Below, one piece after another: positions 24,341 to 33,291 of a DNA stretch of 64,000 nucleotides (position 1 is the stretch's first letter; each line of letters starts with the position of its first letter). Position numbers and translations under genes: made by a program. The stretch is from Flavobacteriaceae bacterium UBA3611. Lineage in GTDB: Bacteria; Bacteroidota; Bacteroidia; Flavobacteriales; Flavobacteriaceae. The DNA is taken from NCBI GenBank assembly GCA_002375495.1, contig DFLU01000009.1, forward strand, positions 1,773 to 65,772, given 5' to 3'. Below the pieces are notes generated by a model, which ran no database searches, was not told where the DNA came from, and was given only the letters and a program-made list of their open reading frames with translations.

Positions 24341-25774
24341 TCCGATGTAAGTTAGCAGTCCGTTTAAAATCAGGATAAAAAATCCAAATTCAAATCCGAA
24401 CCATAGCTCACTAAAATAGCTAATGGCGTATCCTACAAATGGGGTAAGAATGGCTACCAAAGGAACCCACTTATCTTTTACTTTCCAATTACTGAATAGA
24501 CCAAAGGCATATAACCCCAACAACGGACCGTACGTATACCCAGCAAACGTAAACAGCTTTAAAATCACTGAGGTATCGCCAATGGCATAATTAAAGAAAA
24601 TGATCACGAAAATAAGAAGCAGCGACATGCCAATGTGTACACGTTTCCTGATTTTTACCTGATCCTTTTTTGAATGTTTCTTTTCTATATCCAATATGTC
24701 GATACTAAACGAGGTGGTAAGTGATGTGAGGGCACTATCTGCACTACTGTACGCTGCGGCGATAAGCCCCAATAAAAAGAATACTGCCAAACCTATTCCC
24801 AAGCCAGAGTCTACTGCGATGGTAGAAAATAACTTGTCTTTTTCTGCGTCAATACCGTTCTGCTGTGCGTAAAGTGTAAGGAGTAAGCCCAATCCTAAAA
24901 AGATAATGTTCACTACGGTGAGTACCAATGTAAACCAAAACATGTTTTTTTGTGCATCTTTTAGGTTGCGACAGGTTAGGTTTTTTTGCATCATATCCTG
25001 GTCTAAACCAGTCATTACAATAGCAATAAAGGCCCCACTAATAAATTGTTTGATAAAATACTGCCCACTTTTATAATCCTCGAAAAAGAAAATTTGTGAT
25101 AGGTCGCTTTCTGAAATGGTCGTTAAAATACCACTTCCGCTAATACCAAGACCTTCTGAAACATAATAAATCCCTACTCCCAAAGCAATGAGCATAAACA
25201 ATGTTTGCAAAGTGTCTGTCCATACAATGGTTTTAATCCCACTCTTAAATGTATACAGCCAAATAAGTAAGATGGTAATGGTTACCGTGACCCAAAACGG
25301 AACCCCTTCTTGCCCGAAAAAGGGCATTTTATCGAATACGAGATCTTGCAATACAATGGCCACCAAATACAGCCTAAAACTTGCCCCAACTACGCGCGAC
25401 AATAAAAAGAACGAAGCACCTGTTTTATAAGATGCGTTCCCAAAACGACCGTCGAGATATGTGTAAATTGACGTCAGGTTCAACCTGTAATACAATGGTA
25501 ATAGTACTAATCCGATCACTGCATATCCCACGGTATATCCTAGCACCACTTGAAAATAGCTGAAACTGGTTGCTTCTACTGCGCCTGGCACCGAAATAAA
25601 CGTGACACCACTTAGCGAAGCTCCAATCATACCGAAAGCAACCAAATACCATGGCGATTGTTTACCAGCCTTAAAAAAGTCGTCGTTGCTGCCGCCTCGA
25701 TTTGTGAAATAAGAAACCAAGAGCAAAATACCGAAGTATCCGCCTATTAAGAGTAAAATGTGTAAGGGCTGCAT
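24311..25774 (-). CDS. Sodium:solute symporter (SSS family)
   Basis: A 487-residue inner-membrane protein with about 13 hydrophobic segments. The N-terminal region (FKAGKQSPWYLVAFGMIGASLSGVTF split by short gaps) and ARRDL-type GLDQDMMQKNLTC segment are typical of the solute:sodium symporter family, which moves sugars, amino acids, vitamins or sialic acid with sodium. The substrate cannot be told. The GMIGASLSG motif corresponds to the sodium-site helix. It is convergent with, and overlaps by 30 bp, the CoA-binding gene. Confidence 0.92.
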   Translation of the reverse strand: MQPLHILLLIGGYFGILLLVSYFTNRGGSNDDFFKAGKQSPWYLVAFGMIGASLSGVTFISVPGAVEATSFSYFQVVLGYTVGYAVIGLVLLPLYYRLNLTSIYTYLDGRFGNASYKTGASFFLLSRVVGASFRLYLVAIVLQDLVFDKMPFFGQEGVPFWVTVTITILLIWLYTFKSGIKTIVWTDTLQTLFMLIALGVGIYYVSEGLGISGSGILTTISESDLSQIFFFEDYKSGQYFIKQFISGAFIAIVMTGLDQDMMQKNLTCRNLKDAQKNMFWFTLVLTVVNIIFLGLGLLLTLYAQQNGIDAEKDKLFSTIAVDSGLGIGLAVFFLLGLIAAAYSSADSALTSLTTSFSIDILDIEKKHSKKDQVKIRKRVHIGMSLLLIFVIIFFNYAIGDTSVILKLFTFAGYTYGPLLGLYAFGLFSNWKVKDKWVPLVAILTPFVGYAISYFSELWFGFEFGFFILILNGLLTYIGLVLVRAQQN

Positions 25775-25893
25775 AGCGTGATCGACTTAGAAGTGCGTGT
25801 AAAAATACAAAGATTGCGTTCACTGACATTTTATTTTTTAATACTTTTGAAAAGTACTCGCCGTGAGCGTGTTATTGATAAAAAAAAGCTACG

Positions 25894-28386
25894 ATGAAAT
25901 TGAAATTACTACTCCTCGCCCTACTAGGGTGTTTTGTTGCGCAAAGCAATGCCCAGCAATATTTAGAAATGATTGATGCAGGAACTTTTCCTGTGCATGA
26001 AATTGTTCAAGAAGCTGAGGCATATTTTGAAGGAAAAGACAAAGGAAGGGGCAGTGGCTATAAACAATTTAAGCGTTGGGAATACATGGCAAATCGTCTA
26101 AAAAACGAAGCTGGGTATGTGCCAACCGTTACCGAGAACCTGGCCGAACTACAACGTTATAACCAATATCTAAATGAAACTGCCGCTACACGGTTGCCAC
26201 TCAACGATAATTGGCAAGAATTGGGGCCTTTTGCTAAAAATGGTTCAACAAGTTGGAATCCCGGTGTGGGACGAGTCACAGGAATCGCTATAGACAATAC
26301 CAATCCCGACCATATCATCATCGGTGCCAATACAGGCGGCGTATGGCGAACCACAGATGGTGGCGATACTTGGACACCCATGGGCGATACGTTTACCAAC
26401 CTCACCGTATATTCGGTTGCTATAGATCCAACAAATAGCGATACGTATTATTTTGGTTCGTCCAGCGGACTTATTTTTAAATCGGTTGACGCAGGAGGTA
26501 CTTGGACTCAAATTGCTGATATGAGCAATTCGCTCATCAATAAAATTGTGATCAATCCCGACGATACCGATATCATGTTTGCGTGTTCTCAGAATGCAGG
26601 AATTTTCAGATCTACTGATGCAGGGGTAACGTGGAGTAATTTAGGGATAGATGGTAATGCATACGATGTAGAATTTAAACCGGGAGATACCAACACAGTG
26701 TATGCTTCTGGTCTAGGATTTCACGTCTCAACCGATGGAGGTACTACGTTTACTACGATTACAGGAGTGGGTGGCGGACCAAAAATGATTGGGGTTTCTG
26801 AAGATGATGCCACTAGAGTGTATGTTGCCGAATCTGATGGAGGTTCGTTTGGTGGATTCTACGTTTCTACCGATAGCGGAAATTCATTTACTGAAAGAAA
26901 TCATGCAGGGCGGAACTATTTTGGCTACGATACTGCTGGTTTTGATTCGGGAGGTCAGGCACCCAGAGACATGGACATTGCCGTAAACCCGAATGATGCA
27001 GATGAAGTTCATATCGCCGGAATTCTAACATGGCGTTCTACCGATGCGGGAGTTAATTTTAGTTGTACCGCAGATTGGATTCCCAATGCTGCAGCCAGCG
27101 CGAATATTGGGTATTGCCATGCAGATGTTGATATTTTAGTGTTTCAAGGAAGCACCTTGTTTGTGGGTTCTGACGGAGGAATTTTTAAGGCGGAAGACAC
27201 TAATAATGTTACGGCTAGTTATTACGAAGATATCACTGAGGGCATTGGTATACGGCAATGGTACAAGATTGGTATTTCACAAACATCTAATGTTATTGTA
27301 ACAGGTGGAAGCCAAGATAATGGAAGTTCTTTTTACGACTCAGATAGTGATGTATGGACCGATTGGATTGGTGCAGATGGAATGGAAGGATTTGTAGATA
27401 AAGACGACCCCGATGTGATGTACGGAATGATTCAATTTGGAGGTATGTATAGAACAGACGATGCAGCAAACTCATTAACTGGTCTAAATAATCCTGCTTC
27501 CGGAAATTGGGTTTCCCCGTTTGAACAAGATCCTATAGAAACAGACGTTATCTACGCAGGTTTCGACCGTGTTTATAAATCTACCAATAAAGGAAGTTCT
27601 TGGACTTCTATTTCACAAGATTTTGGAAATGACCTGAGCCATTTAAAAATTTCGCCTTCAGATAACAACATCATGTATGCTGCTCGAGGCGGGATTTTAT
27701 TCCGAACTGACGATGGAGGTGATACCCAATGGGCGCAAACATCAAATCCGGGCGGTAGCATCAACTCAATTGCAATTCATCCCACAAAGCCGAACAAAAT
27801 AGCCGTTGCATCTAGCACAATCAATAAAGTGTATGTTTCAGAAGATGGTGGCGAAACGTGGCAAAATTATCGCCTTAACTTACCCAACTTTAGCTCGTTA
27901 GCCGTAGTTTGGCATGACAACGGTGCCGACGGGTTGTATGTGGGTATGGATTATGGAATTTATTATATCGATGCAGGCCTTGACGAATGGCAACCTTTTA
28001 GCAACAACATCCCCAACGTAATCATTAACGAATTGGAGATTCATACAGATCGCAACGAAATTTATGCGGCTAGTTATGGTCGCGGATTATGGGTTTCGCC
28101 CACCGCAGATCCAACTATTGTTTTAGGTACGGGTTCCAATACGTTTGCTGAAGGAATTAGCATGTACCCAAATCCTGCAGAAAACACCCTTACAATAGCT
28201 TCAGTTTTAGCGTCTTCGGCAGCAATACGAATCTACGATGCTATCGGAAAATTGGTGCTTTTTGAAAGAGATATAGATTTGGGAGGTAGTACAACACTCG
28301 ATGTGTCAACCTTAACTAGTGGTGTGTATTTTGTTCGAATTAATGCTGAAAATGGCACTGCGACTAAGAAACTTCTGAAAAGATAA
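25894..28386 (+). CDS. T9SS-secreted BNR/VPS10-type beta-propeller protein
   Basis: An 830-residue exported protein: signal peptide (residues 1-21, ending SNAQ), a conserved helical N-terminal stretch (EAEAYFEGKDKGRGSG), then repeats of the sialidase-type Asp-box (TTDGGDTW, SVDAGGTW, STDAGVTW, STDGGTTF, STNKGSSW, SEDGGETW), which build one or two beta-propellers at about residues 100-740. The end is a T9SS type A sorting domain (SMYPNPAENTL ... TATKKLLKR, about 752-830). Such proteins occur as surface sialidase-like or xyloglucanase-like enzymes, but Asp-boxes alone do not show catalysis, and I see no convincing sialidase Arg triad. Its own terminator follows. Confidence 0.9.
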   Translation: MKLKLLLLALLGCFVAQSNAQQYLEMIDAGTFPVHEIVQEAEAYFEGKDKGRGSGYKQFKRWEYMANRLKNEAGYVPTVTENLAELQRYNQYLNETAATRLPLNDNWQELGPFAKNGSTSWNPGVGRVTGIAIDNTNPDHIIIGANTGGVWRTTDGGDTWTPMGDTFTNLTVYSVAIDPTNSDTYYFGSSSGLIFKSVDAGGTWTQIADMSNSLINKIVINPDDTDIMFACSQNAGIFRSTDAGVTWSNLGIDGNAYDVEFKPGDTNTVYASGLGFHVSTDGGTTFTTITGVGGGPKMIGVSEDDATRVYVAESDGGSFGGFYVSTDSGNSFTERNHAGRNYFGYDTAGFDSGGQAPRDMDIAVNPNDADEVHIAGILTWRSTDAGVNFSCTADWIPNAAASANIGYCHADVDILVFQGSTLFVGSDGGIFKAEDTNNVTASYYEDITEGIGIRQWYKIGISQTSNVIVTGGSQDNGSSFYDSDSDVWTDWIGADGMEGFVDKDDPDVMYGMIQFGGMYRTDDAANSLTGLNNPASGNWVSPFEQDPIETDVIYAGFDRVYKSTNKGSSWTSISQDFGNDLSHLKISPSDNNIMYAARGGILFRTDDGGDTQWAQTSNPGGSINSIAIHPTKPNKIAVASSTINKVYVSEDGGETWQNYRLNLPNFSSLAVVWHDNGADGLYVGMDYGIYYIDAGLDEWQPFSNNIPNVIINELEIHTDRNEIYAASYGRGLWVSPTADPTIVLGTGSNTFAEGISMYPNPAENTLTIASVLASSAAIRIYDAIGKLVLFERDIDLGGSTTLDVSTLTSGVYFVRINAENGTATKKLLKR

Positions 28387-28402
28387 AGACACGATATTTC
28401 AT

Positions 28403-28448
28403 ATGAAATGCTTCAAATTAGGGACTCCTTTTTTGAAGCATTTTTTTT
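28403..28448 (+). terminator. Intrinsic terminator after the BNR-propeller gene
   Basis: ATGCTTCAAA pairs with TTTGAAGCAT and is followed by a run of eight T. It lies about 20 bases past the stop codon and just before recR, which argues against the longer recR start at 28408. Confidence 0.85.
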
Positions 28449-28461
28449 ATCTTCACCCCCA

Positions 28462-29082
28462 ATGGAATTCTCTTCAAAATTATTAGAAAACGCCGTAAAT
28501 GAGATGTCGCAACTCCCCGGAATTGGGAAGCGTACGGCATTACGACTCGTATTACATCTTTTAAAACAACCCGAACAACAAACAGCACTTTTGGCTGGTA
28601 GCTTGCAGAAAATGCGGGAGGAAATTCGGTTTTGTAATAATTGCCATAATATTTCAGATACCCCATTGTGTGAGATCTGCGCGAACCCGAAGCGAAACGC
28701 AGCCATTGTTTGCGTGGTAGAAGATATTAGAGATGTGATGGCCATAGAAAACACCAGCCAATACCAAGGGCATTACCATGTGTTGGGAGGTAAGATTTCA
28801 CCTATGGACGGTATTGGGCCGGGAGAGTTAACCATTCGTTCGCTGGTGGAGAAGGTGGCCCAAGGCACTGTAGAAGAACTCATTTTTGCGCTTAGTTCTA
28901 CTATGGAAGGAGACACCACGAATTTCTACATTTTTAAGCAAATGGAACCCTATGACGTCACCACTACCACCATTGCAAGGGGTATTTCTGTGGGTGATGA
29001 GTTGGAGTATGCAGATGAGGTTACCTTAGGAAGAAGTATATTGCACCGTATTCCTTTTGAAACTTCGTTAAAAAACCAATAG
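28462..29082 (+). CDS. recR: Recombination mediator protein RecR
   Basis: From the ATG at 28462 the protein is 206 residues, the usual RecR length, and begins [20 protein letters not shown]. An upstream ATG at 28408 lies inside the preceding terminator hairpin. RecR, with RecO and RecF, loads RecA on gapped DNA during repair. Visible parts: helix-hairpin-helix [12 protein letters not shown] (about 18-29), the four-cysteine zinc finger CNNCHNI...CEIC (about 57-75), and a Toprim domain ([14 protein letters not shown], about 80; later [14 protein letters not shown]). The GTG start of the following glycosyltransferase gene is three bases after the stop, so the two are co-transcribed. Confidence 0.96.
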   Translation: MEFSSKLLENAVNEMSQLPGIGKRTALRLVLHLLKQPEQQTALLAGSLQKMREEIRFCNNCHNISDTPLCEICANPKRNAAIVCVVEDIRDVMAIENTSQYQGHYHVLGGKISPMDGIGPGELTIRSLVEKVAQGTVEELIFALSSTMEGDTTNFYIFKQMEPYDVTTTTIARGISVGDELEYADEVTLGRSILHRIPFETSLKNQ

Positions 29083-29085
29083 CCA

Positions 29086-30210
29086 GTGGAGCTTTCTGTT
29101 GTTATTCTGAATTACAATGTACAGTACTTTTTAGAACAGTGCATCCTAAGTGTGCAACGTGCTATCGGGAATTTAGATGCTGAAATCATCGTGGTAGATA
29201 ATGCTTCTTCAGACGATAGCTGTGCTATGGTTACACGGAAATTTCCGCAGATAACATTGATTCAGAATAAAGAAAATGTTGGTTTTAGCAAGGCGAATAA
29301 CCAAGCAGTAGCCATTGCCAAGGGAAAATATGTTTGTATTCTAAATCCAGATACGGCAGTGGCCGAAGATACCTTTTTAAAGTGCTTGCAAAAAGCTGAA
29401 AAGCTAACAAATTTGGGCGCTATGGGTATTCATTTATTAGATGGAACTGGGCATTTTCTGCCAGAAAGTAAACGAAACCTTCCTACGCCCTTCGTGTCTC
29501 TAAAAAAAGTATTGGGTTTTACTAAAAAATACTATGCAAACCATATTTCTGATAAAGAGGAAGGTGAAGTGCAGGTGCTCGTAGGGGCTTTTATGTTGCT
29601 AGAGCGCAGTATTTACAAAGATGTAGGCGGATTCGACGAAGATTATTTTATGTATGGTGAAGACATAGACCTATCGTATAAAATTGAGAAAGCGGGCTAC
29701 AAGAATTATTATCTGGGCACTACCGAAACGCTGCATTACAAAGGAGAAAGCACCCAAAAAGATGCTGCATATCTACAACGTTTTTACGGGGCGATGCAAA
29801 TTTTTTACAGAAAACATTTTAAGTCGAATGTTTTGTTCGATATGGCTGTGAAAATTGGGGTCTCCTTAGCGAAATCGGCAAAAAAACAATCGGTGGGAAG
29901 GCGCAAAAGTGACAGTGCGAATGTGGCACAGGCAATTGTAATCACCGATAATATCAATCTGCTGAAACAGTTGTCAGAAAAAATTGATATTCCACTAAAA
30001 TCTTCTTCTAAAAGTATGTTTCAAAATGGTGACGTACAGGATACACTGCTTATATTCGATTCGGAATACATCCCCTACAATCAGATTTTTCAAGTAATGC
30101 GGCAATACAAAGGGCGAGGCAACCGCTATCGTATTCGTCCTCCAGGCTGCTCTTTTCTTATAGGTAGCGACCAAAGCGATGATAAGGGTGGAGTAGTAGT
30201 TTTCGACTAA
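29086..30210 (+). CDS. Glycosyltransferase family 2
   Basis: A 374-residue protein beginning at a GTG (29086) three bases after recR: MELSVVILNYNVQYFLEQC is the normal GT2 N-terminus. The nucleotide-sugar site is visible as VVDNASSDDS (about 37-46) and ILNPDT (about 85-90), and the acceptor-side motif as GGFDEDYFMYGEDIDL (about 184-199). This is the rhamnosyltransferase-like subgroup, which adds sugars to surface polysaccharide or glycoprotein at the inner membrane. The last 120 residues (after about 250) do not match the GT2 core and are unassigned; one segment reads VVITDNINLLKQLSEKI in modified form. Donor and acceptor are unknown. Confidence 0.9.
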   Translation: MELSVVILNYNVQYFLEQCILSVQRAIGNLDAEIIVVDNASSDDSCAMVTRKFPQITLIQNKENVGFSKANNQAVAIAKGKYVCILNPDTAVAEDTFLKCLQKAEKLTNLGAMGIHLLDGTGHFLPESKRNLPTPFVSLKKVLGFTKKYYANHISDKEEGEVQVLVGAFMLLERSIYKDVGGFDEDYFMYGEDIDLSYKIEKAGYKNYYLGTTETLHYKGESTQKDAAYLQRFYGAMQIFYRKHFKSNVLFDMAVKIGVSLAKSAKKQSVGRRKSDSANVAQAIVITDNINLLKQLSEKIDIPLKSSSKSMFQNGDVQDTLLIFDSEYIPYNQIFQVMRQYKGRGNRYRIRPPGCSFLIGSDQSDDKGGVVVFD

Positions 30211-30284
30211 TCATCAAGGTTACTTACATGGATCATGAATCAACAATTTTAAAAGAATGCATCTGTTAAGCTGTATTTTTTGAT

Positions 30285-30292
30285 TAATTTTG
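30285..30292 (+). promoter_or_regulatory. -7 box TAATTTTG of the E2 gene
   Basis: TAATTTTG matches TAnnTTTG, 27 bases before the ATG at 30320. Confidence 0.45.
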
Positions 30293-30319
30293 CAGTCGTA
30301 AAAAAGATAACTATTTGTA

Positions 30320-31654
30320 ATGGCAACATTTGAACTGAAACTACCTAAAATGGGTGAAAGTGTAGCAGAAGCTACATTAACCAACTGGCTTAAAGAAGTG
30401 GGAGACACTATTGAAGCAGACGAGGCGGTACTTGAAATTGCTACCGATAAAGTAGACAGTGAGGTACCCAGCGAGGTAGATGGAGTGCTAAAGGAAAAAT
30501 TGTTTGATGTAGACGATGTAATCCAGGTGGGGCAAACCATTGCAATTATAGAAATGGAAGGGGAAGCTTCCGCTAGTGATACCGCTGAAGCTTCTGAAAC
30601 CGAAATGACTGCGCCAGCACCCAAAACGGTAGCTGCTGTAACAGAAACGGTAATTTCAGCAAAAGAGACCACACAATCTGCTATAGAAAGTTCTGAAGAC
30701 CGTTTTTACTCTCCTTTGGTAAAAAACATTGCTAAAGAAGAGGGTATTTCGCAAGCAGAGCTTGACGGAATTTCAGGAACTGGCAAAGATGGCCGTGTAA
30801 CCAAAAATGATATTTTAGACTACGTTGAGAACCGTGGTACACAACCCGCGCCACAAGCAACCCAAGAAAAAGCAGCACCAAAGACAGCCGTTGAAGCTAA
30901 GAATCCGGCAACTGCGAAAGCAGCTACTCCTGTTTCTGTGAATGGTGGCGATGAAGTGATTGAAATGACACGTATGGGGAAACTCATTGCGCACCACATG
31001 GTGGCGAGTACCCAAACTTCTGCACACGTACAGTCATTTATTGAGGCCGACGTGACCAATATTTGGAACTGGCGTAAAAAAGTAAAAGACAGCTTTGCGA
31101 AACGTGAAGGCGAAAACCTAACGTTTACCCCGATCTTTATGGAGGCAGTGGCGAAAGCGTTAAAAGACTTCCCAATGATGAATATTGCCGTAGACGGCGA
31201 TACCATCATTAAGAGAAAAAATATCAATTTAGGTATGGCAGCTGCCTTACCAGATGGTAACTTAATTGTTCCTGTTATCAAAAATGCAGACCAGCTGAAT
31301 TTAGTGGGGATGAGCAAAGCGGTGAACGATCTCGCGAGTCGTGCACGTGAAGGACAATTAAAACCAGATGAAATACAAGGAGGAACTTATACGGTAACCA
31401 ATGTGGGAACTTTTGGAAGCATCATGGGAACCCCAATTATCAACCAGCCGCAGGTAGGTATTTTGGCCTTAGGTGCTATTAGAAAAGTACCTGCCGTGAT
31501 TGAAACCCCCGATGGTGATTTTATCGGTATTCGCTACAAAATGTTCTTGAGCCATAGTTACGACCATAGAGTAGTGAACGGCGCATTAGGCGGGCAATTT
31601 GTAAAAGCCGTTGCCGACTATCTGGAGGCATGGGATATGAAGAGGGAGTTTTAA
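30320..31654 (+). CDS. 2-oxoacid dehydrogenase E2 (dihydrolipoamide acyltransferase)
   Basis: A 444-residue cytosolic E2 core protein. Residues 1-80 are a lipoyl domain with the modified Lys in ATDKVDSEV (about 43). An Ala/Glu/Thr-rich linker follows. The peripheral E1/E3-binding domain lies at about 134-172 (SPLVKNIAKEEGISQAEL, GTGKDGRVTKNDIL). A second linker leads to the acyltransferase core at about 215-444, ending SHSYDHRVVNGALGG. The usual core motif is DHRxxDG; here Asp is Asn. It may serve the branched-chain or the pyruvate complex; no E1 or E3 gene is adjacent, so I give no symbol. A terminator follows, making it a one-gene unit. Confidence 0.93.
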   Translation: MATFELKLPKMGESVAEATLTNWLKEVGDTIEADEAVLEIATDKVDSEVPSEVDGVLKEKLFDVDDVIQVGQTIAIIEMEGEASASDTAEASETEMTAPAPKTVAAVTETVISAKETTQSAIESSEDRFYSPLVKNIAKEEGISQAELDGISGTGKDGRVTKNDILDYVENRGTQPAPQATQEKAAPKTAVEAKNPATAKAATPVSVNGGDEVIEMTRMGKLIAHHMVASTQTSAHVQSFIEADVTNIWNWRKKVKDSFAKREGENLTFTPIFMEAVAKALKDFPMMNIAVDGDTIIKRKNINLGMAAALPDGNLIVPVIKNADQLNLVGMSKAVNDLASRAREGQLKPDEIQGGTYTVTNVGTFGSIMGTPIINQPQVGILALGAIRKVPAVIETPDGDFIGIRYKMFLSHSYDHRVVNGALGGQFVKAVADYLEAWDMKREF

Positions 31655-31681
31655 AATTTCCGTAGAAACAAATAAACACAG

Positions 31682-31712
31682 ACCGCTTCTTTAATAAAGA
31701 GGCGGTTTTTTT
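31682..31712. terminator. Terminator between E2 gene and thioredoxin-like gene
   Basis: ACCGCTTCTTT and AAAGAGGCGGT form a stem with one mismatch, followed on the plus strand by seven T. It ends just before the stop codon of the convergent gene. Confidence 0.75.
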
Positions 31713-31714
31713 AA

Positions 31715-32332
31715 TCACCCTTGTTTCAATTTAGAAAGAATAGCTTCCAAATCGTCATACCCAAAAATCACTTCCCCTTTGTTCCAAATCACGGGAAATT
31801 TTATCTGTGTTTGATTGGTGAGGTCTCGTTCAATATGCGCTAAAAACTGCCGATACACCACAGGGTGCTCATTAATGTTGAAAAATCGATGGGGTACACG
31901 ACCTTCTTCCAGTTCGGCAAGCAATGCTTCACATTTTGTACAACCATCGGCCGAAAAAACGACCAACCGTCCTTTAATGTGCTGCTGAATATCGGTTACT
32001 TGATTCTCGTGGGTGATATTGATGTCTAGTTCTTTTTCGTTTACAATCAATTCATACGTATAAGTAGATTCTTGTCCCGTTAGTTCTATCAATGTAATCA
32101 TTGGTGTATTCGACAAAGGCGGCAGATTCTTGATCACGGGCTTACTGGCACTTTTACGGTAGCCTTCGGCATTCACCATTAAAAACACGTTCAGGGTATC
32201 GGTGGTCTTATTTTCGGCCATTAGCACTATACGCTTTCCGCGCTTCTTTTCGGTAATCAAAACTTTCAGTCCTTGGGCATAACTTCCCAATGAGGCAAAT
32301 AAGATGGTGATAAAAAGTAACAGTTTCAACAT
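31715..32332 (-). CDS. Exported thioredoxin/glutaredoxin-like protein
   Basis: From the ATG at 32332 the product is 205 residues with a signal peptide (MLKLLLFITILFASLGSYAQ). An in-frame ATG 12 codons upstream would bury this signal. Residues 21-110 form a beta-rich region with no clear match. Residues about 115-205 look like a thioredoxin fold with a CxxC site in ADGCTKCEALL and the cis-Pro region KFPVIWNKGEVIFGYDDLEAIL, as in glutaredoxins. A periplasmic redox role is inferred. The gene is divergent from the exonuclease gene, with starts only 45 bp apart. Confidence 0.75.
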   Translation of the reverse strand: MLKLLLFITILFASLGSYAQGLKVLITEKKRGKRIVLMAENKTTDTLNVFLMVNAEGYRKSASKPVIKNLPPLSNTPMITLIELTGQESTYTYELIVNEKELDINITHENQVTDIQQHIKGRLVVFSADGCTKCEALLAELEEGRVPHRFFNINEHPVVYRQFLAHIERDLTNQTQIKFPVIWNKGEVIFGYDDLEAILSKLKQG

Positions 32333-32352
32333 AACACAAAAGTAACAATTAG

Positions 32353-32360
32353 TACCTTTG
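32353..32360 (+). promoter_or_regulatory. -7 box TACCTTTG of the exonuclease gene
   Basis: An exact TAnnTTTG match, 17 bases before the ATG at 32378, inside the 45-bp divergent gap. Confidence 0.5.
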
Positions 32361-32377
32361 TTGCACAAATCGTACCA

Positions 32378-33151
32378 ATGGAATTAAAACTGAACAGACC
32401 TATCTGTTTTTTCGACCTAGAAACCACAGGAACCAATGTAGCAAACGATCGTATTGTTGAAATTGCAATCCTAAAAGTGTTCCCAAACGGCAATAAAGAG
32501 AGCCATACCTGGCGTGTAAATCCTACAGTGCCCATTCCGCGAGCAACGACTGCTATTCACGGAATTTCAGACGAAATGGTCGCTAATGAGCCTACGTTTA
32601 AAGAATTGGCACCGAAAGTACAAGAACTGCTAAAAGATAGCGACTTGGCAGGGTACAACAGCAACCGTTTTGATATTCCATTATTAGCTGAAGAGCTGCT
32701 AAGGGCAGAAGTCGATTTGGATTTAAAGAAAAATCTTGCCGTAGATGTGCAGACCATATTCCACAAAAAGGAAAAACGTACACTAGAGGCTGCCTATAAA
32801 TTTTATTGCGATAAAGATTTGGTAGACGCCCATAGCGCCGCAGCAGATACGAATGCCACCTATGAAGTTTTAAAAGCGCAGTTAGATCGCTATGACGACC
32901 TCGAAAATGATACGAAGTTTCTGTCGCAGTTTAGTGCACACAAAAACTACGTAGACTTTGCTGGGTATATTGGGTATGACAAGCAGGGCAGGGAGGTTTT
33001 TTCCTTCGGAAAGCATCGCGGTAAATTAGTAGCGGAGGTTATGGAAAAGGAGCCAGGTTATTTTGGTTGGTTACTAAATGCAGATTTCCCTCTATACACC
33101 AAAAAAGTACTTACACGATTGAAGCTGCAAAAATTGAATAATAAGCTATAA
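32378..33151 (+). CDS. DnaQ-type 3'-5' exonuclease with DUF3820 tail
   Basis: A 257-residue protein. Residues 1-170 are a DEDDh exonuclease of the DNA polymerase III epsilon type: FFDLETTG gives Asp13/Glu15, NRFDIPLL gives an Asp near 99, and HSAAADTNA gives the final His/Asp near 151/156. Residues about 195-257 (GYIGYDKQGREVFSFGKHRGKL...EPGYFGWLLNADF) match the DUF3820 fold, a small domain of unknown function. A free-standing DUF3820 protein is encoded at 57666-57920. The enzyme probably trims or proofreads DNA (or RNA) ends; whether it works with a polymerase cannot be told. Confidence 0.92.
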   Translation: MELKLNRPICFFDLETTGTNVANDRIVEIAILKVFPNGNKESHTWRVNPTVPIPRATTAIHGISDEMVANEPTFKELAPKVQELLKDSDLAGYNSNRFDIPLLAEELLRAEVDLDLKKNLAVDVQTIFHKKEKRTLEAAYKFYCDKDLVDAHSAAADTNATYEVLKAQLDRYDDLENDTKFLSQFSAHKNYVDFAGYIGYDKQGREVFSFGKHRGKLVAEVMEKEPGYFGWLLNADFPLYTKKVLTRLKLQKLNNKL

Positions 33152-33175
33152 TGAGTAATGAGTAGCCTGCCCGTA

Positions 33176-33191
33176 CCGAACGTACGTTCGG
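33176..33191. repeat. 16-bp perfect palindrome CCGAACGT-ACGTTCGG
   Basis: It lies in the 140-bp gap behind the exonuclease gene, in a locally GC-rich patch (CTGCCCG...GGGCTGG) unlike the surrounding DNA. It could be a short REP-like element or a protein site. Confidence 0.5.
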
Positions 33192-33236
33192 GCTGGTGAG
33201 TGGCGCTTATAGCCTACAGCCTGAAGCAAAAATAAC

Positions 33237-33285
33237 TGACAACCCATAACCGACAACCGACAACTAACAACTAACAACCAATAAC
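33237..33285 (+). repeat. Seven tandem heptamers, consensus (C/T)(G/A)ACAAC
   Basis: The units read in order TGACAAC, CCATAAC, CGACAAC, CGACAAC, TAACAAC, TAACAAC, CAATAAC. The array ends six bases before the ATG of the FAH-family gene at 33292. The period of seven is non-coding. Confidence 0.85.
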
Positions 33286-33291
33286 CACCCT

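Noticed and set aside
28408..28461. Upstream start of recR
   Set aside because: The region is the terminator hairpin of the preceding gene; the ATG at 28462 gives the normal RecR N-terminus and length.
33237..33285. Heptamer array considered as a CRISPR or iteron-type origin
   Set aside because: Units are only 7 bp with no spacers, and there is no replication gene or DnaA-box cluster nearby.
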